Part shown: piece after piece, positions 22,114 to 31,024 of the stretch
Numbering within the stretch: position 1 is the stretch's first letter
Layout: each line of letters begins with the position of its first letter
Assembly: GCA_017534595.1 (NCBI GenBank)
Contig: JAFXVY010000100.1
Location: 1 to 51,470 of the forward strand
Length of the DNA: 51,470 bases
Direction of reading: 5' to 3'
Source of the DNA: Ruminococcus sp.
Lineage (GTDB): Bacteria; Bacillota; Clostridia; Oscillospirales; Ruminococcaceae
The notes under the pieces: model-generated
The model's database searches: none
What the model was told of the DNA's origin: nothing
The model's input: the letters and a program-made list of their open reading frames with translations, nothing else
Program-made: the position numbers and the translations under genes

Positions 22114-24468
22114 ATGAGCAGATCCAATAATCGGAGCGATACTCCGAATAAGATAATGAAGAACCGCCTGACGCGGTATGTCGTGATCGCCATATTCGTT
22201 CTGGTGGTGTGGATAGTCGTGCAGCTGTTCAAGGTGGCTGTAACCGAGGCCGACAAGTGGCAGGAGCTCGCAAACTCACAGCAGGTGAGGAGCACCGTTG
22301 TCCCCGCCTCGAGAGGCACGATGTACGACATCAACGGCCAGGTGCTCGCGCAGAGCGCCACCGTTTATAACGTCTACTGCGACCCCGTGATGCTGTGGGA
22401 TAACTACCTCAACGTCCGGGACGAAAGGATAAAGGAGCTCAACGAGCTGATAGAGGAGACCAAGAATGCCGAGAAGCTCGCGGAGTACCGCCGGAAGCTG
22501 GCTGACACCAAATCCTCCGAACAGAGCTACGACGAGCTCGTGAAGTTCCTCTCCACCAAGCTCGGCGTCGAGACCGAGACGGTCAGGGAGAAGTGCCGGA
22601 ACCGAAACAGCCAGTATGAGATCATCAAGCGCAACGTCGAGAAAACGCTTGCCGCTGAGATCGACAAGTATCTCTCCGACGAAGGACTCGACGGAGTGAG
22701 ATGCGAACCCACCACCAAGAGATTTTATCCCCAGGGCTCCCTTGCTGCGAATGTCCTCGGGCACCTCGACTACGACGGCAACGGCATCTACGGCCTTGAG
22801 GCCTATTACGACGATTACCTCCGCGGCATCGACGGCAGAGTCATCACCGCCACCGCCCGCGACGGTACGGAGATACCTTACAGATACAGACAGTCCTATG
22901 AGGCTCAGGACGGCGATTCGCTTATCCTGAACATTGATGTGAATATACAGTATCAGCTCGAAAAGGCTATGGCAAAGGCCGTCGAGAAGCATAAGCCCGC
23001 CGACCGTGCCTGCGGCATCATAATGAATCCCAAGACCGGCGCTGTATATGCAATGGCTACCAATTACAGCTACGATCCCAACAAGCCCGCCGAGGTCACG
23101 GATGAGGAAGCTGCCGCCAAGCTCGCAGCCCTCGCCCCCGAGTCCGACGAGTACGACAAGATCGAGAAGGACGCCTGGAACACTCAGTGGAAGAACAAGG
23201 CGGTCTCCGAGCTCTATTATCCCGGCTCGGTATTCAAGGTAATAACCGGCTCCTCGGCTCTCGAGGACAAGGCGATAACTCTTGAGGATACCTTCAGCTG
23301 CAATACGAGCATAGTCGTCGCGGATACCAAGATCAGCTGCTGGTCGAACAGGAACCACGGCGCTCAGAACCTCGCCCAGGCCATGACCAACTCCTGCAAC
23401 CCCGCGTTCATTCAGATAGGTCAGAGGCTCGGAGTCGAGAGCTTCTCCAAGTATTTCAAGGCCTACGGCCTTACCGAAAAGACCGGCATCGACCTCCCCG
23501 GAGAGGCCTCGCCGATCTATCACAGACCCGAGAATATGTCCATAGTCGATCTTGCGGCTTCAAGCTTCGGCCAGTCCAACAAGATCACTCCCATACAGAT
23601 GATAACCGCCTACTGCGCAGTTATCAACGGCGGCTACCTCGTTACCCCGCAGGTGGTCGATAAGATACTCGACCCCAAGGGGAATATCGTGCTCGACAAT
23701 GAGCCCGTCATCAAGAGACAGGTCATCTCGTCGGAGGTCTCCGCAGAGATGAGAGCTATCCTCGAGAACGTCGTGAATTCGGCGCAGGGCTCCAACTCCT
23801 ATATCAAGGGCTTCCGCATCGGCGGCAAGTCCGGTACCTCCCAGAAGCTCGACGAGGACGTTAAGGGTGAGACCTACGTCGCCTCCTACTGCGCCTTTGC
23901 TCCCGCCGACGACCCGGAGGTCATCATGCTCGTAATGGTAGACCACCCCACCGGCGAGGACTACTACGGCTCGCAGGTCGCAGCACCTATCTGCGTTGAG
24001 GTGTTCGAGGAGCTGCTGCCTTACCTCGGCTTCTTCCCGTCCTATACCGACGAGGAGCTCTCCGAGCTTCAGGTCAGCGTTCCGAATACCGAGTACACCC
24101 AGCCTGCCGACGCTCAGAAGACCCTTACGGATCTCGGACTCAAGGTGAAGATAGTCGGCAGCGGAAATACCGTCTACAAGCAGGTGCCCTTCGCAGTCAA
24201 TGTCGAGAAGGGAAGCACGGTCGTGCTCTATACCGAAAAGAACTATACCGAGACACAGGCAGTAGTGCCCAATCTCCAAGGCCTCTCGAGGCATGAGGCC
24301 AAGTCGCTGCTTGAAAGCGTCGGGCTCAACCTGACCTCCGAGGGCAGCGCCATAGACCAGGAGGACGCTGTCGCATCTTCCGACCAGAGCTATGCCGCAA
24401 ATACAATGGCTCCCGTCGGCACGGCGGTATCCGTAACGTTCGTTTCCAAGAAGATCAGCTCACAATGA
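22114..24468 (+). CDS. Class B penicillin-binding protein with PASTA domains
   Basis: A 784-aa septal transpeptidase (FtsI/SpoVD type). A transmembrane helix (about 22-42), a pedestal/dimerisation domain starting SRGTMYDINGQVLA, and a transpeptidase domain are present. The active-site motifs are S372VFK, S427CN and K572SGTS. Two C-terminal PASTA domains follow (about 650-708 and 712-782; VPNTEYTQPADAQKTL and VPNLQGLSRHEAKSLL). PASTA domains are shared by PBP2x/SpoVD-type enzymes, so it could serve vegetative division or spore cortex synthesis. The dcw position favours division. Confidence 0.92.
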   Translation: MSRSNNRSDTPNKIMKNRLTRYVVIAIFVLVVWIVVQLFKVAVTEADKWQELANSQQVRSTVVPASRGTMYDINGQVLAQSATVYNVYCDPVMLWDNYLNVRDERIKELNELIEETKNAEKLAEYRRKLADTKSSEQSYDELVKFLSTKLGVETETVREKCRNRNSQYEIIKRNVEKTLAAEIDKYLSDEGLDGVRCEPTTKRFYPQGSLAANVLGHLDYDGNGIYGLEAYYDDYLRGIDGRVITATARDGTEIPYRYRQSYEAQDGDSLILNIDVNIQYQLEKAMAKAVEKHKPADRACGIIMNPKTGAVYAMATNYSYDPNKPAEVTDEEAAAKLAALAPESDEYDKIEKDAWNTQWKNKAVSELYYPGSVFKVITGSSALEDKAITLEDTFSCNTSIVVADTKISCWSNRNHGAQNLAQAMTNSCNPAFIQIGQRLGVESFSKYFKAYGLTEKTGIDLPGEASPIYHRPENMSIVDLAASSFGQSNKITPIQMITAYCAVINGGYLVTPQVVDKILDPKGNIVLDNEPVIKRQVISSEVSAEMRAILENVVNSAQGSNSYIKGFRIGGKSGTSQKLDEDVKGETYVASYCAFAPADDPEVIMLVMVDHPTGEDYYGSQVAAPICVEVFEELLPYLGFFPSYTDEELSELQVSVPNTEYTQPADAQKTLTDLGLKVKIVGSGNTVYKQVPFAVNVEKGSTVVLYTEKNYTETQAVVPNLQGLSRHEAKSLLESVGLNLTSEGSAIDQEDAVASSDQSYAANTMAPVGTAVSVTFVSKKISSQ

Positions 24469-24496
24469 GGGGAATATCAAGAGAGAAGGAATGAAT

Positions 24497-25930
24497 ATGA
24501 GGCTTTATGAATTGATGAGGGGGATAGCGGACTGCTCCCTGCCCGACCGCGAGATAACCGATGTTACCTCCGATACCCGCAGGCAGCTTCCCGCAGGCTT
24601 TGTGTTCGTATGCATCAGGGGCAATACCTTCGACGGCCACGATGCCGCTGCCGAGATGCTTCAAAGAGGTGCCTGCGTTGTAGTCACCGAGCGTGACCTC
24701 GGCCTTGAACAGCAGGTCATCGTCTCCGATACGAGAGCCGTGTATCCCATGCTCTGCGCAAGATTTTTCGGCGACCCGCAGAAGCAGCTCAAGCTCATAG
24801 GCGTCACCGGTACCAACGGCAAGACCACGATAACCACCGTTCTCAAAAAGGTGCTCGACGGCTTCGGAAAGAAGGTCGGCCTCATAGGCACCTGCCAGAA
24901 CGAGATCTGCGACAGAGTGCTCCATACCGAGAGAACTACTCCCGAGCCCTACGAGCTGTTCGAGCTGTTCCGCGAGATGGCGGACGCCGGCTGCGAGTAT
25001 GCCGTAATGGAGGCTTCATCTCAGGGACTTGAGCAGAAGCGCCTCGGCCCCTGCGAGTTCACGGTCGGAATATTCACCAACCTCACTCAGGATCACCTCG
25101 ACGTCCACGGGACAATGGAGAATTACTATCAGGCCAAGAAGCTGCTCTTTGACGTTTCCGCTCAGGCCATAATCAATATCGACGACTTCTACGGCAGACG
25201 CTTCCTCGAGGAAGTCACCTGCCCCAAGAATACATATTCCGCAGAACAGAAGGCCGACTTCTACGCCGAGGATATCCTCCTTTTGGCAAGCGGCGTCAAG
25301 TATGTCTACTGCGACGGCAGGACCAAGCACAACGTTGACTTCAAGATGCCCGGCGTGTTCAATGTTTCCAATTCGCTGGCGGTCATCGCCTGCTGCGAGA
25401 CCCTCGGCTTCAACGCCGACGCGGTCATCAGGCAGCTCAACGGTATGCAGGGCGTCCGCGGCAGAGCGGAGGTCATCCCCACGGGACGTGACTTCACCGT
25501 TATCTGCGATTACGCCCATACCCCCGACGCTCTTGTTAACGTCCTCTCGGCGATCAGAACAGGCGCCGAGGGCAAGGTAAAGTGCCTGTTCGGCTGCGGC
25601 GGCAACCGCGACGCCACCAAGCGTCCGCTCATGGCAGCTGCGGCGGCGGACAACGCCGACTTTCTCATCATCACCTCGGATAACCCCCGCAACGAGGATC
25701 CCGAGGACATCATCAGCGATATACTCAAGGGCCTTGAAGGCAAAGATACACCTTACATAAAGATAACCGACAGGCGCGAGGCTATCCACTGGGCGATCAA
25801 AAACGCCGAGAAGGACGATATAATCGTGCTTGCAGGCAAGGGCCACGAGGACTACCAGATACTCGCCGGCGGCGTCAGGATCCGCTTCGACGAGCGCGAG
25901 GTAGTCGCGGAGGCACTTGAGAATAATTGA
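24497..25930 (+). CDS. murE: UDP-MurNAc-L-Ala-D-Glu ligase, meso-DAP type
   Basis: A 477-aa Mur ligase adding the third stem-peptide residue. The ATP loop GTNGKTT begins at Gly105. The substrate motif is DNPR (Asp395-Arg398) followed by NEDP, which marks meso-diaminopimelate-adding enzymes rather than Lys-adding ones. TPEPYELFELFREM and QDHLDVHGTMENYYQAK are typical. The ATG at 24497 is preferred over the one at 24491 because AGAAGGA abuts the latter. In the same operon as the PBP gene. Confidence 0.94.
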   Translation: MRLYELMRGIADCSLPDREITDVTSDTRRQLPAGFVFVCIRGNTFDGHDAAAEMLQRGACVVVTERDLGLEQQVIVSDTRAVYPMLCARFFGDPQKQLKLIGVTGTNGKTTITTVLKKVLDGFGKKVGLIGTCQNEICDRVLHTERTTPEPYELFELFREMADAGCEYAVMEASSQGLEQKRLGPCEFTVGIFTNLTQDHLDVHGTMENYYQAKKLLFDVSAQAIINIDDFYGRRFLEEVTCPKNTYSAEQKADFYAEDILLLASGVKYVYCDGRTKHNVDFKMPGVFNVSNSLAVIACCETLGFNADAVIRQLNGMQGVRGRAEVIPTGRDFTVICDYAHTPDALVNVLSAIRTGAEGKVKCLFGCGGNRDATKRPLMAAAAADNADFLIITSDNPRNEDPEDIISDILKGLEGKDTPYIKITDRREAIHWAIKNAEKDDIIVLAGKGHEDYQILAGGVRIRFDEREVVAEALENN

Positions 25931-26085
25931 TAATTAACAAGTAATAATAAATGATTATGGTGTGCGCCTGCGGCACAGCTCTTCGCTCCCCACAGTGCCC
26001 GAATGGGCATAACCATCGGTGCGCAGCACCGATACCTTAATTATTCATTATTCATTATTCATTATTAATTATCCAAGGAGAAGGA
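25931..26085. repeat. Palindromic repeat between murE and murF, family 2, copy B
   Basis: A 155-bp imperfect palindrome. AT-rich ends (AATAATTGATAATTAA and a run of ATTATTCATT units) face each other, with a hairpin ATCGGTGC-GCA-GCACCGAT in the middle and CCCGAATGGGCATAACC beside it. It shares block order with 1031-1080. It sits inside an otherwise compact operon, without a T-run terminator. Confidence 0.6.
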
Positions 26086-26094
26086 GACGGTAGT

Positions 26095-27450
26095 ATGGAA
26101 AAAATGACGCTCGCCGAGATAGTTTCGGCAGTGGACGGCAGCTTCGGCTATCCGTCCGATCTGTATGTCGAATGTATCTCGTCGGACACCCGGCAGATCA
26201 GCGGGAACTCCGTGTTCATCGCCCTCAAGGGCGATAACTTCGACGGCCATGACTTCGCAGCCAAGGCCATGGAGCTCGGTGCCGCCGCAGCGATCACCGA
26301 AAGACCCGTTGACGGAGCGAAGTGCATAATCGTCGATTCCACTGCAAGAGCTCTCCTCGATCTCGGCAGATACTACCGCAGAAAGTTCGATATCCCGCTG
26401 GTCGGCATAACCGGCTCGGTGGGCAAGACCACTACCAAGGATATGATAGCCTGCGTAATGTCGCGGGGCTTTAAGACACTCAAGACCATAGGCAACCATA
26501 ACAACGAGATCGGCGTCCCTCAGACGCTTTTCGGGCTCGATAACAGCTGTGAGGCTGCGGTCATCGAGATGGGCATGAACCATACCGGCGAGATGTCGAG
26601 GCTCTCGACCTGCGCCGAGCCCACGCTCTGCGTTATAACCAATATAGGAGTCTCGCATATCGAGAACCTCGGCTCGCAGGAGAATATCCTCCGCGCCAAG
26701 CTCGAGATCCTCGACGGCGCGTCCCCCGACGCTCCGCTCATACTCAACCGTGATGATAAGCTGCTTGCCTCGGCGGAGATCCGCGGCAGCAGGGAGATAA
26801 TGTACTATTCCCTCAAAAAGAAGGACTGCCCCGTATACGCCGCCGATGTCACCGTCAGCGACAGCGGGATAGAGTTCGGCATCGTATATAACGGCACGAG
26901 ATATCCCGCCAGGATAAACGTCCTCGGCGAGCATAATGTCCGCAATGCCCTCGCAGCCTTCTGCGTAGGGGTAAGGCTGGGGATAGACCCCGCCGAGTGC
27001 GCCGCCGGCCTCTCGGATTTCAAGCCCGAGGGTCTCAGACAGAATATAAGATACGCCAAGGGCATGACCTTTGTGGTCGATTGCTACAATGCGGCCCCCG
27101 ATTCCATGAGAGCGGCGCTTTCGGTGCTCTCACAGGTGAGCGTGGGTGAGGGCGGCAGACGCTTCTGCGTGCTCGCGGATATGCTCGAGCTCGGCAAGAA
27201 CGCCCGTACCTACCATAAGCAGGTCGGCGAGTATGTAAAGGCAGATATGCTGCTCTGCTACGGCGAAAATTCGAGATACTATATCGAGGGCGCCGTGAAG
27301 AAGGGCTTTGACGAGTCCGCGTGCAGATATTTTGAAAGCAAGGATGAGCTCACGGCTTTCCTGAAAAGCGAGCTGAAGGAAGGAGATGCCGTGCTCTTCA
27401 AGGGCAGCCGAGGCATGAAGCTCGAGGAGGTCATCGAACAGCTTGTCTGA
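26095..27450 (+). CDS. murF: UDP-MurNAc-tripeptide D-Ala-D-Ala ligase
   Basis: A 451-aa Mur ligase adding D-Ala-D-Ala to complete the UDP-MurNAc-pentapeptide. The ATP loop is ITGSVGKTTTKD; HNNEIGVPQTLFGLD and EMGMNHTGEMSRL are MurF-specific blocks, and DCYNAAPDSMRAAL is the conserved catalytic-region segment. The ATG at 26095 follows AAGGAGAAGGAGA. Its last codons overlap the next gene's TTG start. Confidence 0.95.
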   Translation: MEKMTLAEIVSAVDGSFGYPSDLYVECISSDTRQISGNSVFIALKGDNFDGHDFAAKAMELGAAAAITERPVDGAKCIIVDSTARALLDLGRYYRRKFDIPLVGITGSVGKTTTKDMIACVMSRGFKTLKTIGNHNNEIGVPQTLFGLDNSCEAAVIEMGMNHTGEMSRLSTCAEPTLCVITNIGVSHIENLGSQENILRAKLEILDGASPDAPLILNRDDKLLASAEIRGSREIMYYSLKKKDCPVYAADVTVSDSGIEFGIVYNGTRYPARINVLGEHNVRNALAAFCVGVRLGIDPAECAAGLSDFKPEGLRQNIRYAKGMTFVVDCYNAAPDSMRAALSVLSQVSVGEGGRRFCVLADMLELGKNARTYHKQVGEYVKADMLLCYGENSRYYIEGAVKKGFDESACRYFESKDELTAFLKSELKEGDAVLFKGSRGMKLEEVIEQLV

Positions 27451-28495
27451 TATCCTGAAAATGTTTGTCCCGATGCTGCTCTGCGCAGTTACCTGCGTGC
27501 TGCTCGGGCTTACCGCGATACCCCTGCTGCGTGCGAGGATGACCGGGCGCTTCGAGCCCCGGATCGGCAGCCGATTCAAGACGGACGGCTCCGAGCCCGT
27601 TATGGGCGGCGCCGTGCTGGTGCTTGCCTTCGCACTGTGGTATTTTCCCCTGTCGCTGACCGGGGATATCTCAAGATCATCGAATATACAGGATTCCCGC
27701 GCGGGCTTGATCCTTGCGGGAATTTATGTTATAGCTGTGACTGCCGTCGGCATAGCCGAAGACAGGCTCAGGCATTTCTTGGCGAGACCTGCCGGCGTGT
27801 CAAAGCTGTTCAAGCAGCTGCTCATTTACACCCTCAGCCTCTCGCTCACCCTCGGCCTGACGGCATTCTCGAGCTCCTCGACAGAGGTGCTGCTGCCGTT
27901 TCATTTGGGCTATATCGAGTTCGGAGTTCTGTATTACCCGCTTACGGCGCTGGTCATGACCCTCGCCGTGAACCTCTCCAAGCTGCTTTTCTGCTTCGGC
28001 GGGGATACCTCCGGCTCGGTCGGGGGACTCTCCGAGCTGACGGGTGCGGTCTCGCTTCTGAGCGTATCCGTCTGCTGCCGGATCGTTTACTCATACGCCG
28101 GTCAGATCTTCGCGGACTGCGCCGCAGCTGCCTGCATAGGTATGCTCTTCTGGACGCTCGCGCCCTCGAAGCTCATAACAGGGGAGTCCGGCTCGCTTTG
28201 TATCGGAGCCATGCTCTCGGCAGCTGTGCTGCTGACAAAGCTCGAGTTCCTGTTTTTGCTCACCTCCGTGCCGCAGATCATTGATCTTGCCGGCGGAGCG
28301 TTCTGCTTCGCAAGGGGCAGGAAGGCGTACAGGGATACCGGCGCGATCCCCCCGAGATCGCTGCACCGCGCCCTGCTCGATAAGGGCAGAGGCAGCTATA
28401 CCGTGCTGCTGATCTTTTTGCTGCCCGCACTGGCGGGCGCCGCGCTCTCGCTGATCTTCGCTTACTATGCGGGAGCATTCGTCATCAGAATCTAA
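27443..28495 (+). CDS. Aberrant MraY-family protein lacking most catalytic residues
   Basis: A 350-aa polytopic protein that aligns along its length with MraY (lipid I synthase) and sits at the mraY position. The key residues differ: the DDxxK motif is EDRLR (106-110), the NLTDGLDGL loop is replaced by NLSKLLFCFGGDTSG, the MGDTGS motif is TGESGS (246-251) and the C-terminal HHH cluster is absent (PPRSLHRALL, 303-312). Flanking family features, such as the TKLEFLF helix, remain. The TTG start overlaps murF by eight bases. It is either inactive or altered in function; a true MraY should exist elsewhere. Confidence 0.75.
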   Translation: MSDILKMFVPMLLCAVTCVLLGLTAIPLLRARMTGRFEPRIGSRFKTDGSEPVMGGAVLVLAFALWYFPLSLTGDISRSSNIQDSRAGLILAGIYVIAVTAVGIAEDRLRHFLARPAGVSKLFKQLLIYTLSLSLTLGLTAFSSSSTEVLLPFHLGYIEFGVLYYPLTALVMTLAVNLSKLLFCFGGDTSGSVGGLSELTGAVSLLSVSVCCRIVYSYAGQIFADCAAAACIGMLFWTLAPSKLITGESGSLCIGAMLSAAVLLTKLEFLFLLTSVPQIIDLAGGAFCFARGRKAYRDTGAIPPRSLHRALLDKGRGSYTVLLIFLLPALAGAALSLIFAYYAGAFVIRI

Positions 28496-28508
28496 GGAGG
28501 CAATCTCA

Positions 28509-29765
28509 TTGTCAGAATATACAGAAGGCTATACCGGCCTGCCCGATGCTCCCGATACCCCGGAAGAGCAGCCGCAGCAGCCTCCCAGGGAAAAGGAGGC
28601 GCAGCCGAAGGTAGCCCAGGCGCGAAAAAAATTCAATCTGCGATTTATAAAGACCGAGATAGATAAGCCGTTCTGCATACTTGTAATATCGCTGCTGGTG
28701 TTCGGCATCGTTATGATGTTCTCGGCAAGCTATGCCAGAGCCATAGCCGAGCTCGGCGACGGCTACTTCTATGTAAAGAAGCAGATATTCTCCGCTGTCC
28801 TCGGACTTATAGCAATGCTGCTGATGTCCTTCCTCGACTACCATTTCTTCCAGACGACGTATATAGCGTGGGGATTCTTTGTATTGACGCTCGGCCTGAC
28901 GTTCATCACCACGTTCATAGGCTCCACCACCGCCGACGCTACCCGCTGGCTCGACTTCGGCTTCATACAGCTGCAGCCTTCCGAGCTCATGAAGGTCGGG
29001 TTCATAGTCATCTTCGCGTTCATCATGGCGGTCAACTTCCCCTATTTCAGGAAATGGCAGTATTCGACTCTGCCGTTCGCGGTGATAATGGGCGCCGTAA
29101 TGCTCGTGCTCGTAATGCAGAGACATATGTCCGCCGTGCTGCTGGTCGGCACGATAGGCCTTACCATGATGTTCGTCAGCGGGATGCCGAAAAAGCATTT
29201 CTTCGTGTTCATCGGCCTCGCTCTGCTCGCGGGCGGCCTGTTCGTTCTCTATAAGATGTTCATAGACAAGGACTTGGGCTATATATCCGACCGTATCCAG
29301 AGCTGGAGAGACCCCCTCTCCGACCCCACCGACAAGACCATGCAGACCTATAACTCCCTTATAGCCATAGGCTCCGGCGGAGTATTCGGGCTGGGCTTCG
29401 GCGAGTCGAGGCAGAAGTACCTCTACCTCCCCGAATCGCAGAACGACTTCGTGTTCTCCATTGTCTGCGAGGAGCTGGGGCTTATCGGCGCACTTGTCGT
29501 CATACTGCTTTTCGTTATGTTCATCCTCCGCGGCTTCTATATCGCGTCCCGCGCAAAGGACCGCTTCGGTATGCTCCTTGCAACGGGCATCACCGTGCAG
29601 ATAGGCGTCCAGGCACTGCTCAATATCGCCGTCGCCAGCAACGCCTTCCCCAATACGGGAATATCCCTGCCGTTTTTCAGCTACGGCGGCACCGCGCTGC
29701 TCATACAGCTTGCCGAAATGGGCATCCTGCTGAGCGTCTCAAGGCAGTCGAATATGCAGAAATAG
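28509..29765 (+). CDS. ftsW: SEDS peptidoglycan glycosyltransferase FtsW
   Basis: A 418-aa SEDS protein that polymerises septal glycan with its partner PBP. A Pro/Glu-rich cytoplasmic N-terminus (about 1-50) precedes about ten transmembrane helices. Signatures are MFSASYARA, TRWLDFGFIQLQPSELMK (containing the conserved Arg and Pro/Ser), YLPESQNDFVFSIVCEELGLIG (with the catalytic Asp) and NTGISLPFFSYGG. The start is TTG at 28509, eight bases after AAGGAGG. It ends the first dcw transcript before a terminator. Confidence 0.93.
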   Translation: MSEYTEGYTGLPDAPDTPEEQPQQPPREKEAQPKVAQARKKFNLRFIKTEIDKPFCILVISLLVFGIVMMFSASYARAIAELGDGYFYVKKQIFSAVLGLIAMLLMSFLDYHFFQTTYIAWGFFVLTLGLTFITTFIGSTTADATRWLDFGFIQLQPSELMKVGFIVIFAFIMAVNFPYFRKWQYSTLPFAVIMGAVMLVLVMQRHMSAVLLVGTIGLTMMFVSGMPKKHFFVFIGLALLAGGLFVLYKMFIDKDLGYISDRIQSWRDPLSDPTDKTMQTYNSLIAIGSGGVFGLGFGESRQKYLYLPESQNDFVFSIVCEELGLIGALVVILLFVMFILRGFYIASRAKDRFGMLLATGITVQIGVQALLNIAVASNAFPNTGISLPFFSYGGTALLIQLAEMGILLSVSRQSNMQK

Positions 29766-29803
29766 CGGGCTTCCATATATGAACAGCACTTAATAAAATA
29801 TGT

Positions 29804-29836
29804 AAAAAATACGGATTGACAAATCCGTATTTTTAG
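29804..29836 (+). terminator. Terminator after ftsW
   Basis: ACGGATT (29811-29817) and AATCCGT (29822-29828), flanked by A and T runs, form a terminator-like hairpin. A TTGACA (29816-29821) within it could be the -35 of a murG promoter with TATATC (29837-29842), though the 15-bp spacing is short. Confidence 0.65.
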
Positions 29837-29863
29837 TATATCATTAAATTTGGAGTGATATGT

Positions 29864-31000
29864 ATGCTCAGAGTTTTACTTGCCGGCGGCGGTACGGCAG
29901 GACATATAAATCCCGCCCTCGCCATAGCCGAGATCATAAAGGAACATCATCCGGACGCCGAGTTCTGCTTCGCCGGGAACCCCGATAAGCTCGAGGCCAG
30001 ACTCGTCCCTCAGGCGGGCTACCGCTTTGAACCGATCAGGATCGAGGGCTTCCAGAGGCACCTCTCCGTCGGGAATATCGGCCGCAATTTCAAGGCCGTC
30101 CACTACCTTGCACATTCGGGCAGGAGAGCCGCGCAGATCATCAAGGATTTCAAGCCCGACCTCGTTGTCGGCACCGGCGGCTATGTCTCCGGGCCTATCG
30201 TCAGGAAGGCCGCTAAAATGGGGATCAAGACCGCTATCCATGAGGCCAATGCCTATGCCGGCGTGACCACAAAGCTGCTCAGCAAGCAGGTCGATAAGAT
30301 CATGCTCACCGTCAAGGAGACCAAGAACCTCGACCCCTCTGTCATGGATAAGGTCACTGTCACCGGGCTGCCTGTGCGCCACGCCTTCGAGAAGCGCTCG
30401 AAGTCCGAGGCGAGAAAAGAGCTCGGCTTCTCCGACAGCGATATCGTCATCCTTTCCTGCGGCGGCAGCCTCGGCTCCAAGACCATAAACGAGACCGCGG
30501 CAAAGCTCTTCCGCTGGTATAAGGAGACCGGCAGGAACGTCTGCCATATCCATTCCTACGGCACCTATAAGGACTACGCCGGCTTCGTTGACGAGCTTGA
30601 GGCCTCCGGCGTGCCGGTAAGGGACAACAAGCGCTATATCGTCAGCGAGTATGTCAATATGCCGCTGGCGCTCACCGCCTGCGACCTCGTTATCTCCCGC
30701 TGCGGCGCCAGCACTCTTACCGAGCTTGAGGCCGTCGGCAGGGGCTCGATACTCATACCCTCGCCCATAGTTGCGGAAAACCACCAGTACCATAACGGTA
30801 TGGTGCTCCAGAACGCCGGCGCCGGCTTTGTATTTGAGGAGAAGGATCTCGGCGAGAATACCGTCACCGATAAGGTCGCCGAGCTCATCGACAGCCCCGG
30901 AAAGCTCGAGGAGCTGTCAAGAAACGCCGCATCTATCTATATCGGCGATACAAACGAGCGCATCTACGAAACTATCAGGCCGCTCATAAGCGAACAGTAA
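29864..31000 (+). CDS. murG: UDP-GlcNAc:lipid I GlcNAc transferase
   Basis: A 378-aa peripheral membrane GT28 enzyme making lipid II. The N-terminus MLRVLLAGGGTAGHINPALAIAE contains the G-rich lipid-I-binding loop. IHEANAYAGVTTKLLSK, SCGGSLGSKTIN and the sugar-nucleotide site SRCGASTLTELEAVGRGSILIPSP are MurG hallmarks. The ATG at 29864 follows TGGAG at suitable distance; the upstream GTG at 29855 adds three odd residues. Confidence 0.95.
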   Translation: MLRVLLAGGGTAGHINPALAIAEIIKEHHPDAEFCFAGNPDKLEARLVPQAGYRFEPIRIEGFQRHLSVGNIGRNFKAVHYLAHSGRRAAQIIKDFKPDLVVGTGGYVSGPIVRKAAKMGIKTAIHEANAYAGVTTKLLSKQVDKIMLTVKETKNLDPSVMDKVTVTGLPVRHAFEKRSKSEARKELGFSDSDIVILSCGGSLGSKTINETAAKLFRWYKETGRNVCHIHSYGTYKDYAGFVDELEASGVPVRDNKRYIVSEYVNMPLALTACDLVISRCGASTLTELEAVGRGSILIPSPIVAENHQYHNGMVLQNAGAGFVFEEKDLGENTVTDKVAELIDSPGKLEELSRNAASIYIGDTNERIYETIRPLISEQ

Positions 31001-31024
31001 AGAAAAACATAAGAGGAGAGACAA

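Noticed and set aside
22276-23523. 415-codon minus-strand open frame opposite the PBP gene
   Set aside because: Antisense shadow; the plus strand carries the SxxK, SxN and KSGT motifs.
25998-26085. CRISPR-like array from the repeated ATTATTCATT units between murE and murF
   Set aside because: The units are contiguous short AT-rich repeats forming one side of a palindrome; there are no spacers and no cas genes. No CRISPR array was seen anywhere in the window.
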